Positions 52,906 to 60,871 of a stretch of DNA of 64,000 nucleotides are shown piece after piece. The translations under genes and the position numbers were made by a program. The notes beneath the pieces are model-generated. The model was given only the letters and a program-made list of their open reading frames with translations, ran no database searches and was not told where the DNA came from. Numbering within the stretch: the first letter of the stretch is position 1; each line of letters opens with the position of its first letter. The stretch lies in contig JAJDEU010000058.1 of NCBI GenBank assembly GCA_029259635.1, positions 1 to 64,000 on the forward strand, written 5' to 3'. This DNA comes from Planctomycetota bacterium (GTDB lineage Bacteria > Planctomycetota > UBA1135 > GCA-002686595).

Positions 52906-53138
52906 GGAGTGTTCGGTCCGGCTTGAGCTAGCCAGTCAACTCTTCCGCGAGCCTCGGACTCTGCCCGGTCTGCATCTGGGGCATAGCACTCCGAGTAGCG
53001 ACCGCTGGGGATCCAGCACTTTTCAAGCGGATCATCGCTAAACGCCCATGCGGTGAATCCGAAGGATCCGTCGTCACGCTGGATGATTTCCACCTTCCGC
53101 TTGCCGGTTGAGTCCAGGATCTCCTTCACGATTCGCAT
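52902..53138 (-). CDS. Small islet protein of unknown function
   Basis: A 78-residue soluble protein. The ATG at 53138 is used because the longer frame runs back into the tRNA gene. Sequence MRIVKEILDSTGKRKVEIIQ, RDDGSFGFTAWAFSDDPLE and CWIPSGRYSECYA suggests a compact beta-rich fold. It is the first gene of the three-gene islet operon and begins 12 bp beyond the tRNA CCA end, so it may be transcribed by readthrough from the tRNA promoter. Confidence 0.55.
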   Translation of the reverse strand: MRIVKEILDSTGKRKVEIIQRDDGSFGFTAWAFSDDPLEKCWIPSGRYSECYAPDADRAESEARGRVDWLAQAGPNTP

Positions 53139-53150
53139 AAGGCTGTGGCG

Positions 53151-53227
53151 TGGTGGGCCCTCGGTGATTCGAACACCGGACAAATCGATTATGAGTCGAC
53201 TGCTCTAACCAACTGAGCTAAGGGCCC
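53151..53227 (-). tRNA. tRNA with CAU anticodon, probably tRNA-Ile2 (lysidine-modified)
   Basis: A complete 77-nt tRNA with encoded CCA. The acceptor GGGCCCT pairs with AGGGCCC, the D arm TAGCTCAGTTGGTTAGAG and T loop TTCGAAT are normal, and the anticodon loop is CTCATAA. The anticodon stem GTCGA/TCGAT and the G-rich acceptor resemble E. coli tRNA-Ile2 (GGCCCC acceptor, GCGACTCATAATCGC arm) more than elongator tRNA-Met. Only tilS lysidine recognition would settle Ile versus Met. Its 3' half is repeated at 51284-51330. Confidence 0.9.
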
Positions 53228-53510
53228 CTCGGGGCGGACATCCTGACGAGCGGGTGAGGGGACCGTCAAGCGATGTCCGGACGGTGAACGAGAGAGTCGC
53301 CAGCTCCCCGATGGACGGCCGACCGGAAGTCCGCCGCTCGGCAGCCTTGAATTCGGCCGGTGGCAAGCCCCTCTTAGAGGGCGACTTAGGAGCGAAGTGG
53401 ACGAGGGCTCCCAAGGCTTTCCGGCCTGGGTCGTTCTCTTGCCGTAGCCGCGAGCAGCGATGCCTTTGAATCCTCGAAGGACCTCGGCGGCCCGAAACCA
53501 AGATCATCCA

Positions 53511-54047
53511 GTGAGCGTGACGGAAACCGATTGGATCCGAGAGGTCCTGAACCAATACGAGCGCCCGCTCGTTCGTTACGCCAGTCGCCTGCTCGGCGAC
53601 CTCGATCGCGCTCGCGATGTCGTGCAAGAAGCGTTCATGCGCTTGTGCACGGAGCCGCGCGACAAAGTCGAGCCTCATTTGGATCGTTGGTTGTTCACCG
53701 TCGTTCGCAATCGTGCGCTCGACCTAGGCAAGAAGGAAGGCCGCATGACACCGATGACCGACTCGCATCGCGAGCAGCCCAGCAGCCGGCAAGACCCGGC
53801 GCGAACCGTAGAAGCGGAAGACACGGCGGCGCGGATTATTCGTGAGCTCGAAGGGCTTCCGACGAATCAACGCGAAGTCTTGAGACTCAAGTTTCAGAAC
53901 GGCTTCAACTATCGCGAGATCGCGGAAGTCACGGAGTTGTCGGTGGGCAACATCGGGTTCTTAATTCACGTGGGGCTCAAAACCCTGCGTGAGCGAATGG
54001 GATCGATGCAGGGCGGAACGATGCGGACGAACGAGGTGCAATCATGA
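53511..54047 (+). CDS. ECF-family RNA polymerase sigma factor
   Basis: A sigma-70-type factor of about 178 residues. The GTG at 53511 (VSVTETDW) fits the usual ECF N-terminus; an in-frame ATG at 53460 would add 17 residues. Region 2 is visible in LVRYASRLLGDLDRARDVVQEAFMRLC and region 4 in LPTNQREVLRLKFQNGFNYREIAEVTELSVGNIG. Its stop overlaps the start of the vWA protein gene, whose N-terminus looks like an anti-sigma domain, so the pair is likely a sigma/anti-sigma unit. Confidence 0.9.
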   Translation: MSVTETDWIREVLNQYERPLVRYASRLLGDLDRARDVVQEAFMRLCTEPRDKVEPHLDRWLFTVVRNRALDLGKKEGRMTPMTDSHREQPSSRQDPARTVEAEDTAARIIRELEGLPTNQREVLRLKFQNGFNYREIAEVTELSVGNIGFLIHVGLKTLRERMGSMQGGTMRTNEVQS

Positions 54048-56182
54048 GCACGAATGAAGACAAGTATGCGAGCGGCGAGAATGTGGACCTGACGGCTTAT
54101 GCGCTCGGTGAGCTCGGCGAAGCGGAGATGGAGAATCTCGCGAAGAAGCTGGAGGGTTCGCCGGAGATGCGAGCGGAGTTGGAAGAGACGCGCGCGATGG
54201 CCGCGGCGCTCGGTGAAGCGCTGGACTCGGAACCGAAACTCGAGTTGTCGGAGGTGCAGCGCGCTGCGATTCTGGGCGATCGATCAGGTAGAGACAGTGC
54301 TGTTCCGAGAAAAGCGCCAAAGTCCCCGATGCGCAGAGTCGCTCTAGTTGCAGCCTACGCGGCATCAATTGCACTGGTGTTCACCGTGGGAGCTCACCTC
54401 ATGAGCGAGGTCGAGGACAACGAACTGCGTTACAAGTTCTCATACGTCAAGGAAGGCGGAGCGTCGTCGGGAGATCCGGTGGCTGCTATCGGCTACCTAG
54501 GCGACGAGACACGCAAACAGCTCCCTCTCCTGGGGTACGAAGGTGACGCTGGAGCGTCCCCAGGCGTAGATGATCAAGCCTCTGCAAATTGGAGCGCATG
54601 GCATAGTTTTGACGGGGCGGATGGGTTCGGCCGGCCACTCAGCGACAAGGAACGGGAAAGTTTTTGGGGTAATCCCGATTCCACCTCGGCCAACACCGAG
54701 TCCTACGCCTACATCCGAGAGAACAAGTTCCGCAGCGTCGCCAACGAGCCGCTCTCCACCTTCTCGATCGATGTCGACACGGCCTCCTACGCGAACGTTC
54801 GTCGATTCTTGACGAACGGTCAGCTCCCGCCCGCCGACGCGGTCCGGATCGAAGAGCTCGTCAACTACTTCAACTACGACTACCCGACACCGACCGGCAG
54901 CGATCCGTTCTCGGTCAACGTCGAAGTCACGAGCGCACCGTGGCGTCCCCAGCATCGCCTGGTTCGCATCGGTCTGCGCGGAAAGGACATCGCCTTCGAA
55001 GGACGCCGTCCGACGAACCTCGTCTTCCTGCTCGACGTGTCGGGTTCGATGAACTCTGCGGACAAGCTGCCGCTGGTGAAGAAGAGCCTGCGACTGCTCG
55101 TCGATCAACTCGAGTCCAGCGACCACGTCGCGATCGCGGTCTATGCCGGCGCTGCCGGAGTGATCCTGCCCCCCACTTCGGGCAATGCGAAAGGCGTCAT
55201 CCTGGAAGCGATGGAGCGACTGAGTGCCGGCGGCTCGACCAACGGCGGCGAAGGCATTCAGCTCGCTTACGAGATGGCTCGTCGGAATCTCGAGCCGGAA
55301 GGCGTCAACCGCGTGATCCTCTGCACCGACGGAGACTTCAACGTCGGGACGAGTAGCGAAGGCGAGCTCGTTCGTATGGTTCAGGAACAAGCGCGCGACG
55401 GGATCGAGCTCTCGGTTCTCGGCTTCGGCACCGGCAACCTGAAGGACTCGACGATGGAACAGATGGCCGATCACGGGAACGGCAACTACTCCTACATCGA
55501 TACAGTGCGCGAAGCGCGCAAGGTGCTCGTCGAGGAGATGGGCGGGACTCTGGTGACGATCGCGAAGGACGTGAAGATTCAGGTGGAGTTCAATCCGCTC
55601 GAGGTCGCGGCCTATCGATTGATCGGTTACGAGAATCGCCTGCTCGCGAACGAGGACTTCAACGACGATCGCGTCGACGCGGGCGAGATCGGGTCGGGGC
55701 ACACGGTCACGGCGCTGTATGAGATTGTTCCCCCCGGAATGCAGTCCGATGAGCGCGATGTCGATCCGCTGAAGTACAAGCGGACGGAAGACCCTTCGGT
55801 CGCCGCGGGTCAGGGCGAGATGATGACCGTCAAGTTGCGTTACAAGGAGCCGAAGGGATCGAAGAGTCGCTTGATCGAACGGGTCGTGCGCGACAGTGGG
55901 ATCTCGTTGGAAGAAGCGAGCGCCGATACGCGCTTCGCGGCTTCGGTCGCCGAGTTCGGCATGTTGCTGCGCGGTTCCGAGAATGTCAGCTCGTCGAAAC
56001 TCGAACAGGTCCTACGCCGAGCGGTCGGTGGATTGGGTCCGGATCCGGGCGGCTACCGAACGGAATTCGTTGGACTAATAACGCGGGCGATCGCGCTGGG
56101 CGTGACGGGTGACGCTAACCTCAGGGCACTGGGGTACGGCGAAGATCTCGAAAGCATCGGGTACCTCGGAGAAGACGAGTGA
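54044..56182 (+). CDS. Anti-sigma-like membrane protein with von Willebrand A domain (YfbK-like)
   Basis: A 712-residue protein. The N-terminal ~95 residues (LTAYALGELGEAEMENLAKKL) look like an anti-sigma domain without zinc ligands. A single transmembrane helix lies at about 97-118. The outside portion has the vWA N-terminal domain (FSTFSIDVDTASYANVRRFL-type; here LSTFSIDVDTASYANVRRFL), a vWA fold with the MIDAS motif LDVSGSMN (D331), and a C-terminal DUF3520 region. The 4-nt overlap with the ECF sigma gene supports a role in sensing an extracellular cue and holding or releasing that sigma factor. This fusion is inferred from domains, not from experiment. Confidence 0.85.
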   Translation: MSTNEDKYASGENVDLTAYALGELGEAEMENLAKKLEGSPEMRAELEETRAMAAALGEALDSEPKLELSEVQRAAILGDRSGRDSAVPRKAPKSPMRRVALVAAYAASIALVFTVGAHLMSEVEDNELRYKFSYVKEGGASSGDPVAAIGYLGDETRKQLPLLGYEGDAGASPGVDDQASANWSAWHSFDGADGFGRPLSDKERESFWGNPDSTSANTESYAYIRENKFRSVANEPLSTFSIDVDTASYANVRRFLTNGQLPPADAVRIEELVNYFNYDYPTPTGSDPFSVNVEVTSAPWRPQHRLVRIGLRGKDIAFEGRRPTNLVFLLDVSGSMNSADKLPLVKKSLRLLVDQLESSDHVAIAVYAGAAGVILPPTSGNAKGVILEAMERLSAGGSTNGGEGIQLAYEMARRNLEPEGVNRVILCTDGDFNVGTSSEGELVRMVQEQARDGIELSVLGFGTGNLKDSTMEQMADHGNGNYSYIDTVREARKVLVEEMGGTLVTIAKDVKIQVEFNPLEVAAYRLIGYENRLLANEDFNDDRVDAGEIGSGHTVTALYEIVPPGMQSDERDVDPLKYKRTEDPSVAAGQGEMMTVKLRYKEPKGSKSRLIERVVRDSGISLEEASADTRFAASVAEFGMLLRGSENVSSSKLEQVLRRAVGGLGPDPGGYRTEFVGLITRAIALGVTGDANLRALGYGEDLESIGYLGEDE

Positions 56183-56295
56183 CAGAGATCTTCCCCACCT
56201 CCTGAATCCCCCCTCGACCGGAGAGTCGTCCATGGCAGAATGCTCGCCATGCGGCTCTCCTTTCCGTTCGTCTCGGCGCTCTCCCATCGGCACCG

Positions 56296-57333
56296 ATGAC
56301 GCCCAAGCTCTCGAAACGCACGCGCCGCCGAGCCCCGGCCTGGACACGACTCAGCCTCGATGATCTGCTCGATGTCCGCCTCTGCGATCTCGAACTCACC
56401 ATCGAAGGCACCGCGCTCGAGGATCGGATCGAAGAGCTCTACGCGAGCCTCAAAGCGCGCGGCCTGCGGTTCCGGCCGCACGTCTGGCTCTCCACCGACT
56501 GGTTCTCGCCCGACGGCAACACCGGCTTCGCCGTGCCCTTCTATCTCGCGCACCCCCGCCTCGCACGACTCGAACGCCGCGAGATGCTCGAGGTCGAAGG
56601 CGGCACGCGCGACTGGTGCATGAAGCTCTTGCGCCACGAGACGGCGCACGCGCTCGACAACGCCTATCGCCTGCGACGAAAAAAACGCTGGCGCGAGATC
56701 TTCGGCCCGGCCTCCACGCCCTACCGCGACTCCTACGTCGCCGCGCCCGACAATAAGAACTTCGTCATCAACCTCGACTACTGGTACTCCCAGAGTCACC
56801 CGGCCGAGGACTTCGCAGAGACCTTTGCCGTTTGGTTGCGTCCGAAGACTAAGTGGAAGAGCTATTACGCTGGCTGGCCCGCGCTGAAGAAGCTCGAGTT
56901 TGTGGACGAGCTGATGGGCGAGCTCGCGAAGACCGCTCCCGCCGTTCGCTCATCCGCAAAACCGGAAGCAATCCATCGCCAAAAACAAACCCTGCGCGAG
57001 TACTACGACGAGAAGAAGGAGCGCTATCGCGAGGACGCACCGCACCCCTTCGACGACCAGTTGCGCAGCGTCTTTCGCCGCCAACCCCGCGGCGAGTCCG
57101 CAGCGACTTTTCTGCGCCGGCACCGCGTTCGTTTGCGTCGCCGCGTCTCGAACGTTACGACACAACATCCCTACGTGATCGATCAAGTCCTCAACGAGAT
57201 GATTCACCGCACTCAGCTCCTGGGCTTGAAGCGCAAGAAGCCCGACGGCGAGACCTTCCTAGACGTCTGCATTCTGCTCACGGCAACGACCATTCACTTC
57301 GTTCACGGGGGCCACCCCGAATACCGGCGATGA
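56296..57333 (+). CDS. Putative zinc-binding metallopeptidase
   Basis: A 345-residue soluble protein with a HETAH zinc motif (H114, E115, H118) in LLRHETAHALDNAYRL. About 60 residues later HPAEDFAETFAVWL supplies a likely third ligand, as in gluzincin-type peptidases. The N-terminal part (DDLLDVRLCDLELTIEG) is typical of the putative zinc-binding metallopeptidase family, and the C-terminal ~110 residues are highly basic. No signal peptide is visible, so it is probably cytoplasmic. The stop overlaps the next start (ATGA), coupling it to an ATP-grasp ligase. Confidence 0.8.
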   Translation: MTPKLSKRTRRRAPAWTRLSLDDLLDVRLCDLELTIEGTALEDRIEELYASLKARGLRFRPHVWLSTDWFSPDGNTGFAVPFYLAHPRLARLERREMLEVEGGTRDWCMKLLRHETAHALDNAYRLRRKKRWREIFGPASTPYRDSYVAAPDNKNFVINLDYWYSQSHPAEDFAETFAVWLRPKTKWKSYYAGWPALKKLEFVDELMGELAKTAPAVRSSAKPEAIHRQKQTLREYYDEKKERYREDAPHPFDDQLRSVFRRQPRGESAATFLRRHRVRLRRRVSNVTTQHPYVIDQVLNEMIHRTQLLGLKRKKPDGETFLDVCILLTATTIHFVHGGHPEYRR

Positions 57334-58355
57334 AGAAACTGCGCGTCCTGGCACTCGCTCATAAAGAGTTCGTTCCGCCCGAATCTCCCGGTACCGTCGA
57401 GGAGACGCGCGACAAGCCCTGGCGCATGGAGCGCGATGTGCTCGAGACTCTGCGAGAGCTCGGCCACGAAGTTTTGGTGCTGCCCATCTCCGACGAGATC
57501 GCGCCGATTCGTGCGGCCATCGAAGAGTTCGAGCCCGACATCGCCTTCAACTTCACGATCATGTTTCACGACGTCGGCGCCTACGACGCACACGTTGTCA
57601 GCTACCTCGAGCTTCTGCGGACGCCCTACACCGGCTGCAATCCGCGCGGACTCCTTCTGGCCGGCGACAAGGCTCTCTCGAAAAAGATCATGGGTTGGCA
57701 CCGCATCAACGTGCCGAAGTTCGCGGTCTTCAAACAGGGCAAGGCCGTGCGCATGCCCGCGCGACTCAAGTTTCCGCTGTTCATCAAGTCGGTCGTCGAA
57801 CATGCCTCACTCGGAATCAGCCAAGCCTCGGTCGTGCACGACGAAGCGAGCTTGATCAAACGCGTCGCCTTTATTCACGACAAGATCGGAACGCACGCGA
57901 TCGCCGAACAGTACATCCAAGGGCGCGAATTAACCGTCGGCGTCATCGGGAACGAGCGCTTGCAGACCTTGCCCGTGTGGGAGATGACTTTCGAAAACTT
58001 GCCCGACAGTTCCGAGGCCATCGCCACTTCGCGCGTGAAGTGGAATTTGGCTTATCAAGACAAGGTCGGCTGTCGCACGCATCCCGCGGAGGGTCTATCC
58101 GAAACCAGCGAACGAGCCATTCAACGCATGGCCAAGCGCATCTATCGCGCTCTCGACATGTCCGGGTTCGCGCGAATCGACCTGCGCATGGACGCCGAAG
58201 AGAACGTGTACGTCCTCGAGGCCAATCCGAATCCCGATCTCTCCATCGGCGAGGACTTCGCGGAGTCTGCGCTCAAGGCCGGGCTCGAGTATCCGGCGCT
58301 CATCCAGCGCATTCTGAATCTCGGCGTCGCCTATGAAGTGCCCTGGAAAGGCTAA
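57330..58355 (+). CDS. ATP-grasp ligase (D-Ala-D-Ala ligase-like)
   Basis: A 341-residue ATP-grasp enzyme. The ATG at 57330 overlaps the metallopeptidase stop, which decides the start; the open frame further upstream is only a shadow of that gene. ATP-grasp features include LLLAGDKALSKKIM, PLFIKSVVEHASLGIS, AEQYIQGRELTVGVIGN and the metal-site strand GFARIDLRMDAEENVYVLEANPNPDLS. It resembles D-alanine-D-alanine ligase in organisation but lacks clear species-specific dipeptide motifs. Paired with a peptidase, it may make or modify a peptide or amide; the product is unknown. Confidence 0.85.
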   Translation: MKKLRVLALAHKEFVPPESPGTVEETRDKPWRMERDVLETLRELGHEVLVLPISDEIAPIRAAIEEFEPDIAFNFTIMFHDVGAYDAHVVSYLELLRTPYTGCNPRGLLLAGDKALSKKIMGWHRINVPKFAVFKQGKAVRMPARLKFPLFIKSVVEHASLGISQASVVHDEASLIKRVAFIHDKIGTHAIAEQYIQGRELTVGVIGNERLQTLPVWEMTFENLPDSSEAIATSRVKWNLAYQDKVGCRTHPAEGLSETSERAIQRMAKRIYRALDMSGFARIDLRMDAEENVYVLEANPNPDLSIGEDFAESALKAGLEYPALIQRILNLGVAYEVPWKG

Positions 58356-58364
58356 ACTCGCCTG

Positions 58365-59318
58365 TTATTCGAAGATTCGACGGAGAACGGCCGGATCCAA
58401 ATTACCGCCGCTCAAGATGATAACGACGCAGTCACCGGGCAGGTCGTGCTCGAGAAGCGCCGCGACTCCAAGCGCCGCGGCTCCCTCGATGAGGAGTTTT
58501 TCGCGGAGCAAGATCTCGCGCATCGCGCTCTCGATCGACACTTCGGAGACGCAGACCACATCGTCGACAAGTGTCTTCGCCAGCTCGAAGTTCTCAGCTC
58601 CCACTCCGCCCTCGACACCGTCAGCGAGCGTCTGCGCCGGTTCGAGTGTCGTGAACGCGCGTCCATCTCGCCGCGACATCCACAGCGCCGGCGAGCGCTT
58701 CGGATTCACACCGATCACGCGCGCAGTTGGCGCAAAGTCACGCGCCACCAACCCGACTCCGCAGATCAATCCACCGCCGCCCGCAGGCACGACGACCGTG
58801 TCGGCCGCGGGTAAGTCCTCGAAAATCTCCAGCGCCGTGGTCCCACCGTTCCCCGCAATGATCGCCGGATCTTCGAACGCGGAGACGTACGTCCCACCCA
58901 GTTCTTCGGCGTTGTCGAACATCCAAGCGAGCGCTTCGTCGTAGCCCTCACCCGGCGCTTCGACCACTTCGGCTCCAGACCCAAGAATCTTGGCCACCTT
59001 GTTCTTCGCGGCATCACGCGGAACGACGACTTTACAGCTCACGCCCGCCTGCGCTGCCGCAAAGGCCAAACCCTGACCGTGGTTACCCGTCGAACAGGTG
59101 AGCACACCCGCTGCTCGCGATTCGTCATCGAGCTCGGCGATCGCGGCCAGCGCTCCGCGGACCTTGAAGGAGCCGGTCAGCTGCAGGTTCTCGCACTTCA
59201 GAAAGACGCGCTTCCCCGTTTCCTGCGAGAGCCACGCGCTCTCCACCATCGGTGTTCGGCGGACAAAAGCCTCCACGGCCGGCCGAACGCGCCGGACCAG
59301 CTCGATGGTGAGCTTCAC
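58365..59318 (-). CDS. Threonine dehydratase-like PLP enzyme
   Basis: A 317-residue fold-type II PLP enzyme. The GTG at 59318 lies 4 nt after the ArsC-like stop and gives the normal N-terminus; an in-frame ATG at 59381 overlaps that gene. The PLP lysine is K52 in TGSFKVRGAL, the substrate loop is CSTGNHGQGLA, and the phosphate-binding loop is PAGGGGLICG. It lacks the C-terminal ACT-like regulatory domain of biosynthetic IlvA, so it resembles catabolic threonine dehydratase or serine racemase-type members. Confidence 0.87.
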   Translation of the reverse strand: MKLTIELVRRVRPAVEAFVRRTPMVESAWLSQETGKRVFLKCENLQLTGSFKVRGALAAIAELDDESRAAGVLTCSTGNHGQGLAFAAAQAGVSCKVVVPRDAAKNKVAKILGSGAEVVEAPGEGYDEALAWMFDNAEELGGTYVSAFEDPAIIAGNGGTTALEIFEDLPAADTVVVPAGGGGLICGVGLVARDFAPTARVIGVNPKRSPALWMSRRDGRAFTTLEPAQTLADGVEGGVGAENFELAKTLVDDVVCVSEVSIESAMREILLREKLLIEGAAALGVAALLEHDLPGDCVVIILSGGNLDPAVLRRIFE

Positions 59319-59322
59319 TGCG

Positions 59323-59694
59323 CTACTCGCCGACGAGACCTTCGAAGTTCTCGAGCGGGCGACCGACTGCGGCACGCCCACCGCTAATCAAGATCGGTCG
59401 CTCCATCAAGATCGGCTGACTCTCCATCGCTTCACAGAGTTCCGCATCCGTGGAGCTGTTCGAGAGCCCCGCTTCCGCGAAAGCACTCTCGTTCTTTCGC
59501 ATCCACTCGCCGACCGGTTTACCGAGCCGCGTGCCCAAATCGCCGAGTTCGTCCCGCGTGAGCGGATCCTCCAGATATAAGCGCTCGGTAAACGCCGCTC
59601 CCTTCTCCTCCAACCAAGCCTTCGCCGCTCGACTCTTCGAGCAACGCGGATTGTGGAGCAACATCAATTCAGTTTCGTTCTCGGGGAGGCTCAT
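59323..59694 (-). CDS. ArsC/Spx-like thioredoxin-fold reductase
   Basis: A 123-residue protein from the ATG at 59694. LLHNPRCSKSRAAKAWLEEKG has the single catalytic cysteine (C18) of glutaredoxin-coupled arsenate reductases, and LMERPILISGGRAAVGRP is the typical C-terminal segment with the arginine contacts. No arsenic genes (arsB, arsR) are nearby, so it may be the house-keeping YfgD/YffB-like type. It precedes the dehydratase gene in the same operon and is divergent from the glycosyltransferase gene. Confidence 0.85.
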   Translation of the reverse strand: MSLPENETELMLLHNPRCSKSRAAKAWLEEKGAAFTERLYLEDPLTRDELGDLGTRLGKPVGEWMRKNESAFAEAGLSNSSTDAELCEAMESQPILMERPILISGGRAAVGRPLENFEGLVGE

Positions 59695-59771
59695 GGCGCA
59701 GAGTCTAACGAGCCGCAATCAATCCCATCAACGCCCCATCGAACGAATGAATTGCGGCTAGAATTTTCGCC

Positions 59772-60866
59772 ATGCGCATTCTCGCTGCCGAACCCTACGC
59801 CGCGCCGTCGCATCGGTCCTTCCTAGAGGGCTTGGCGGCACACTCGAGGCATGACCTTCAACTGGAGATGCTGCCCGCGCGAACCTGGAAGTGGCGTATG
59901 CGCACGGCATCTTTTCACTTCGCGGGGCTCCTGGAGAACGACGGCCCATGGGATCTGATCTTCGCGTCCGACTATCTCAATCTGGCCGAGACGATCGCGC
60001 TTCTCCCGCCGAAGCTGCGCGGGATTCCCGCCGTGGTTTACTTTCACGAGAACCAGCTCACCTACCCGCTGCAACCGGGCGAAGAGCGCGACGTCCACCA
60101 CGCGCTCACTCACATTCACGCGATCGGAACGGCGCGAAAAGCGCTCTTCAATTCGAGCTACCATCGCAACGTCTTTATCCAAGCCGTGGACGAGCTCTTG
60201 GCCAAGGCTCCCGATATCGACCTCACAAGTGCCGTGCGGTTTACGAAAGAACGCTCGTCGGTTCTCCCGCTCGGAACGGACCTCGAGCGAGGCGAGCCCG
60301 CCCCACCGACCGAGGAACCCGTCATCCTGTGGCCACATCGGTGGGAGTACGACAAGAATCCCGCTGCCTTCCTCGCCGCTTTGATCGAGCTCGAAGGGCA
60401 AGGCGTTCCCTTTCGTCTGCAGCTCGCGGGCCAACGTTTTCGGAATCGACCCGCAGAGCTAGACGAGATCGAAGCGCGCTTTCGCAGTCGCATCGAACTC
60501 GGCGGATACTTAGAGCGAACCGACTATCTAAGCGCCATCAGGAACAGCCACATTGTGATCTCAACCGCGCAACACGAGTTCTTCGGGTTGGGCACGCTCG
60601 AAGCCATTCGCTCAGGCGCTTTTCCCGTCTTGCCGCGAAGCCTCGCCTATCCCGAGTTGCTGCCGAGCGAACATCGGGGCGGCGGGATGTTCCTGTACGC
60701 CGCAGATGATTTGCCGACCGAGTGCCTTGCCCGCGCGGTAGACAGTGTTCGAAGCGGAAATCATCTACGCGCTCGCGAAGACCTGATTCGACACACCGAC
60801 CGGTTCCACTGGGAGACACTCGCGCCGCAATTCGACGCGGCCTTTGAGGAAGCCGTGGAGGAGTAG
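59772..60866 (+). CDS. DUF3524 glycosyltransferase, tRNA-queuosine alpha-mannosyltransferase-like
   Basis: A 364-residue GT-B glycosyltransferase. The N-terminal DUF3524 domain is unmistakable: RILAAEPYAAPSHRSFLEGL, then PARTWKWRMR (40-44 KWRMR), LIFASDYLNLAE and YFHENQLTYP (91-99). The C-terminal Rossmann domain has ILWPHRWEYDKNP and the nucleotide-sugar site STAQHEFFGLGTLEAIRSGAFPV. This architecture is that of animal QTMAN/GTDC1, which mannosylates queuosine in tRNA-Asp. QueC and tRNA-Asp(GUC) are encoded in the same window, so a bacterial glycosyl-queuosine is a fair inference, though the substrate is unproven. Confidence 0.85.
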   Translation: MRILAAEPYAAPSHRSFLEGLAAHSRHDLQLEMLPARTWKWRMRTASFHFAGLLENDGPWDLIFASDYLNLAETIALLPPKLRGIPAVVYFHENQLTYPLQPGEERDVHHALTHIHAIGTARKALFNSSYHRNVFIQAVDELLAKAPDIDLTSAVRFTKERSSVLPLGTDLERGEPAPPTEEPVILWPHRWEYDKNPAAFLAALIELEGQGVPFRLQLAGQRFRNRPAELDEIEARFRSRIELGGYLERTDYLSAIRNSHIVISTAQHEFFGLGTLEAIRSGAFPVLPRSLAYPELLPSEHRGGGMFLYAADDLPTECLARAVDSVRSGNHLRAREDLIRHTDRFHWETLAPQFDAAFEEAVEE

Positions 60867-60871
60867 GCCCT

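Noticed and set aside
56853..57329. N-terminal 159-residue extension of the ATP-grasp ligase
   Set aside because: The extension is the metallopeptidase gene read in another frame; the ATGA overlap marks the true start at 57330.
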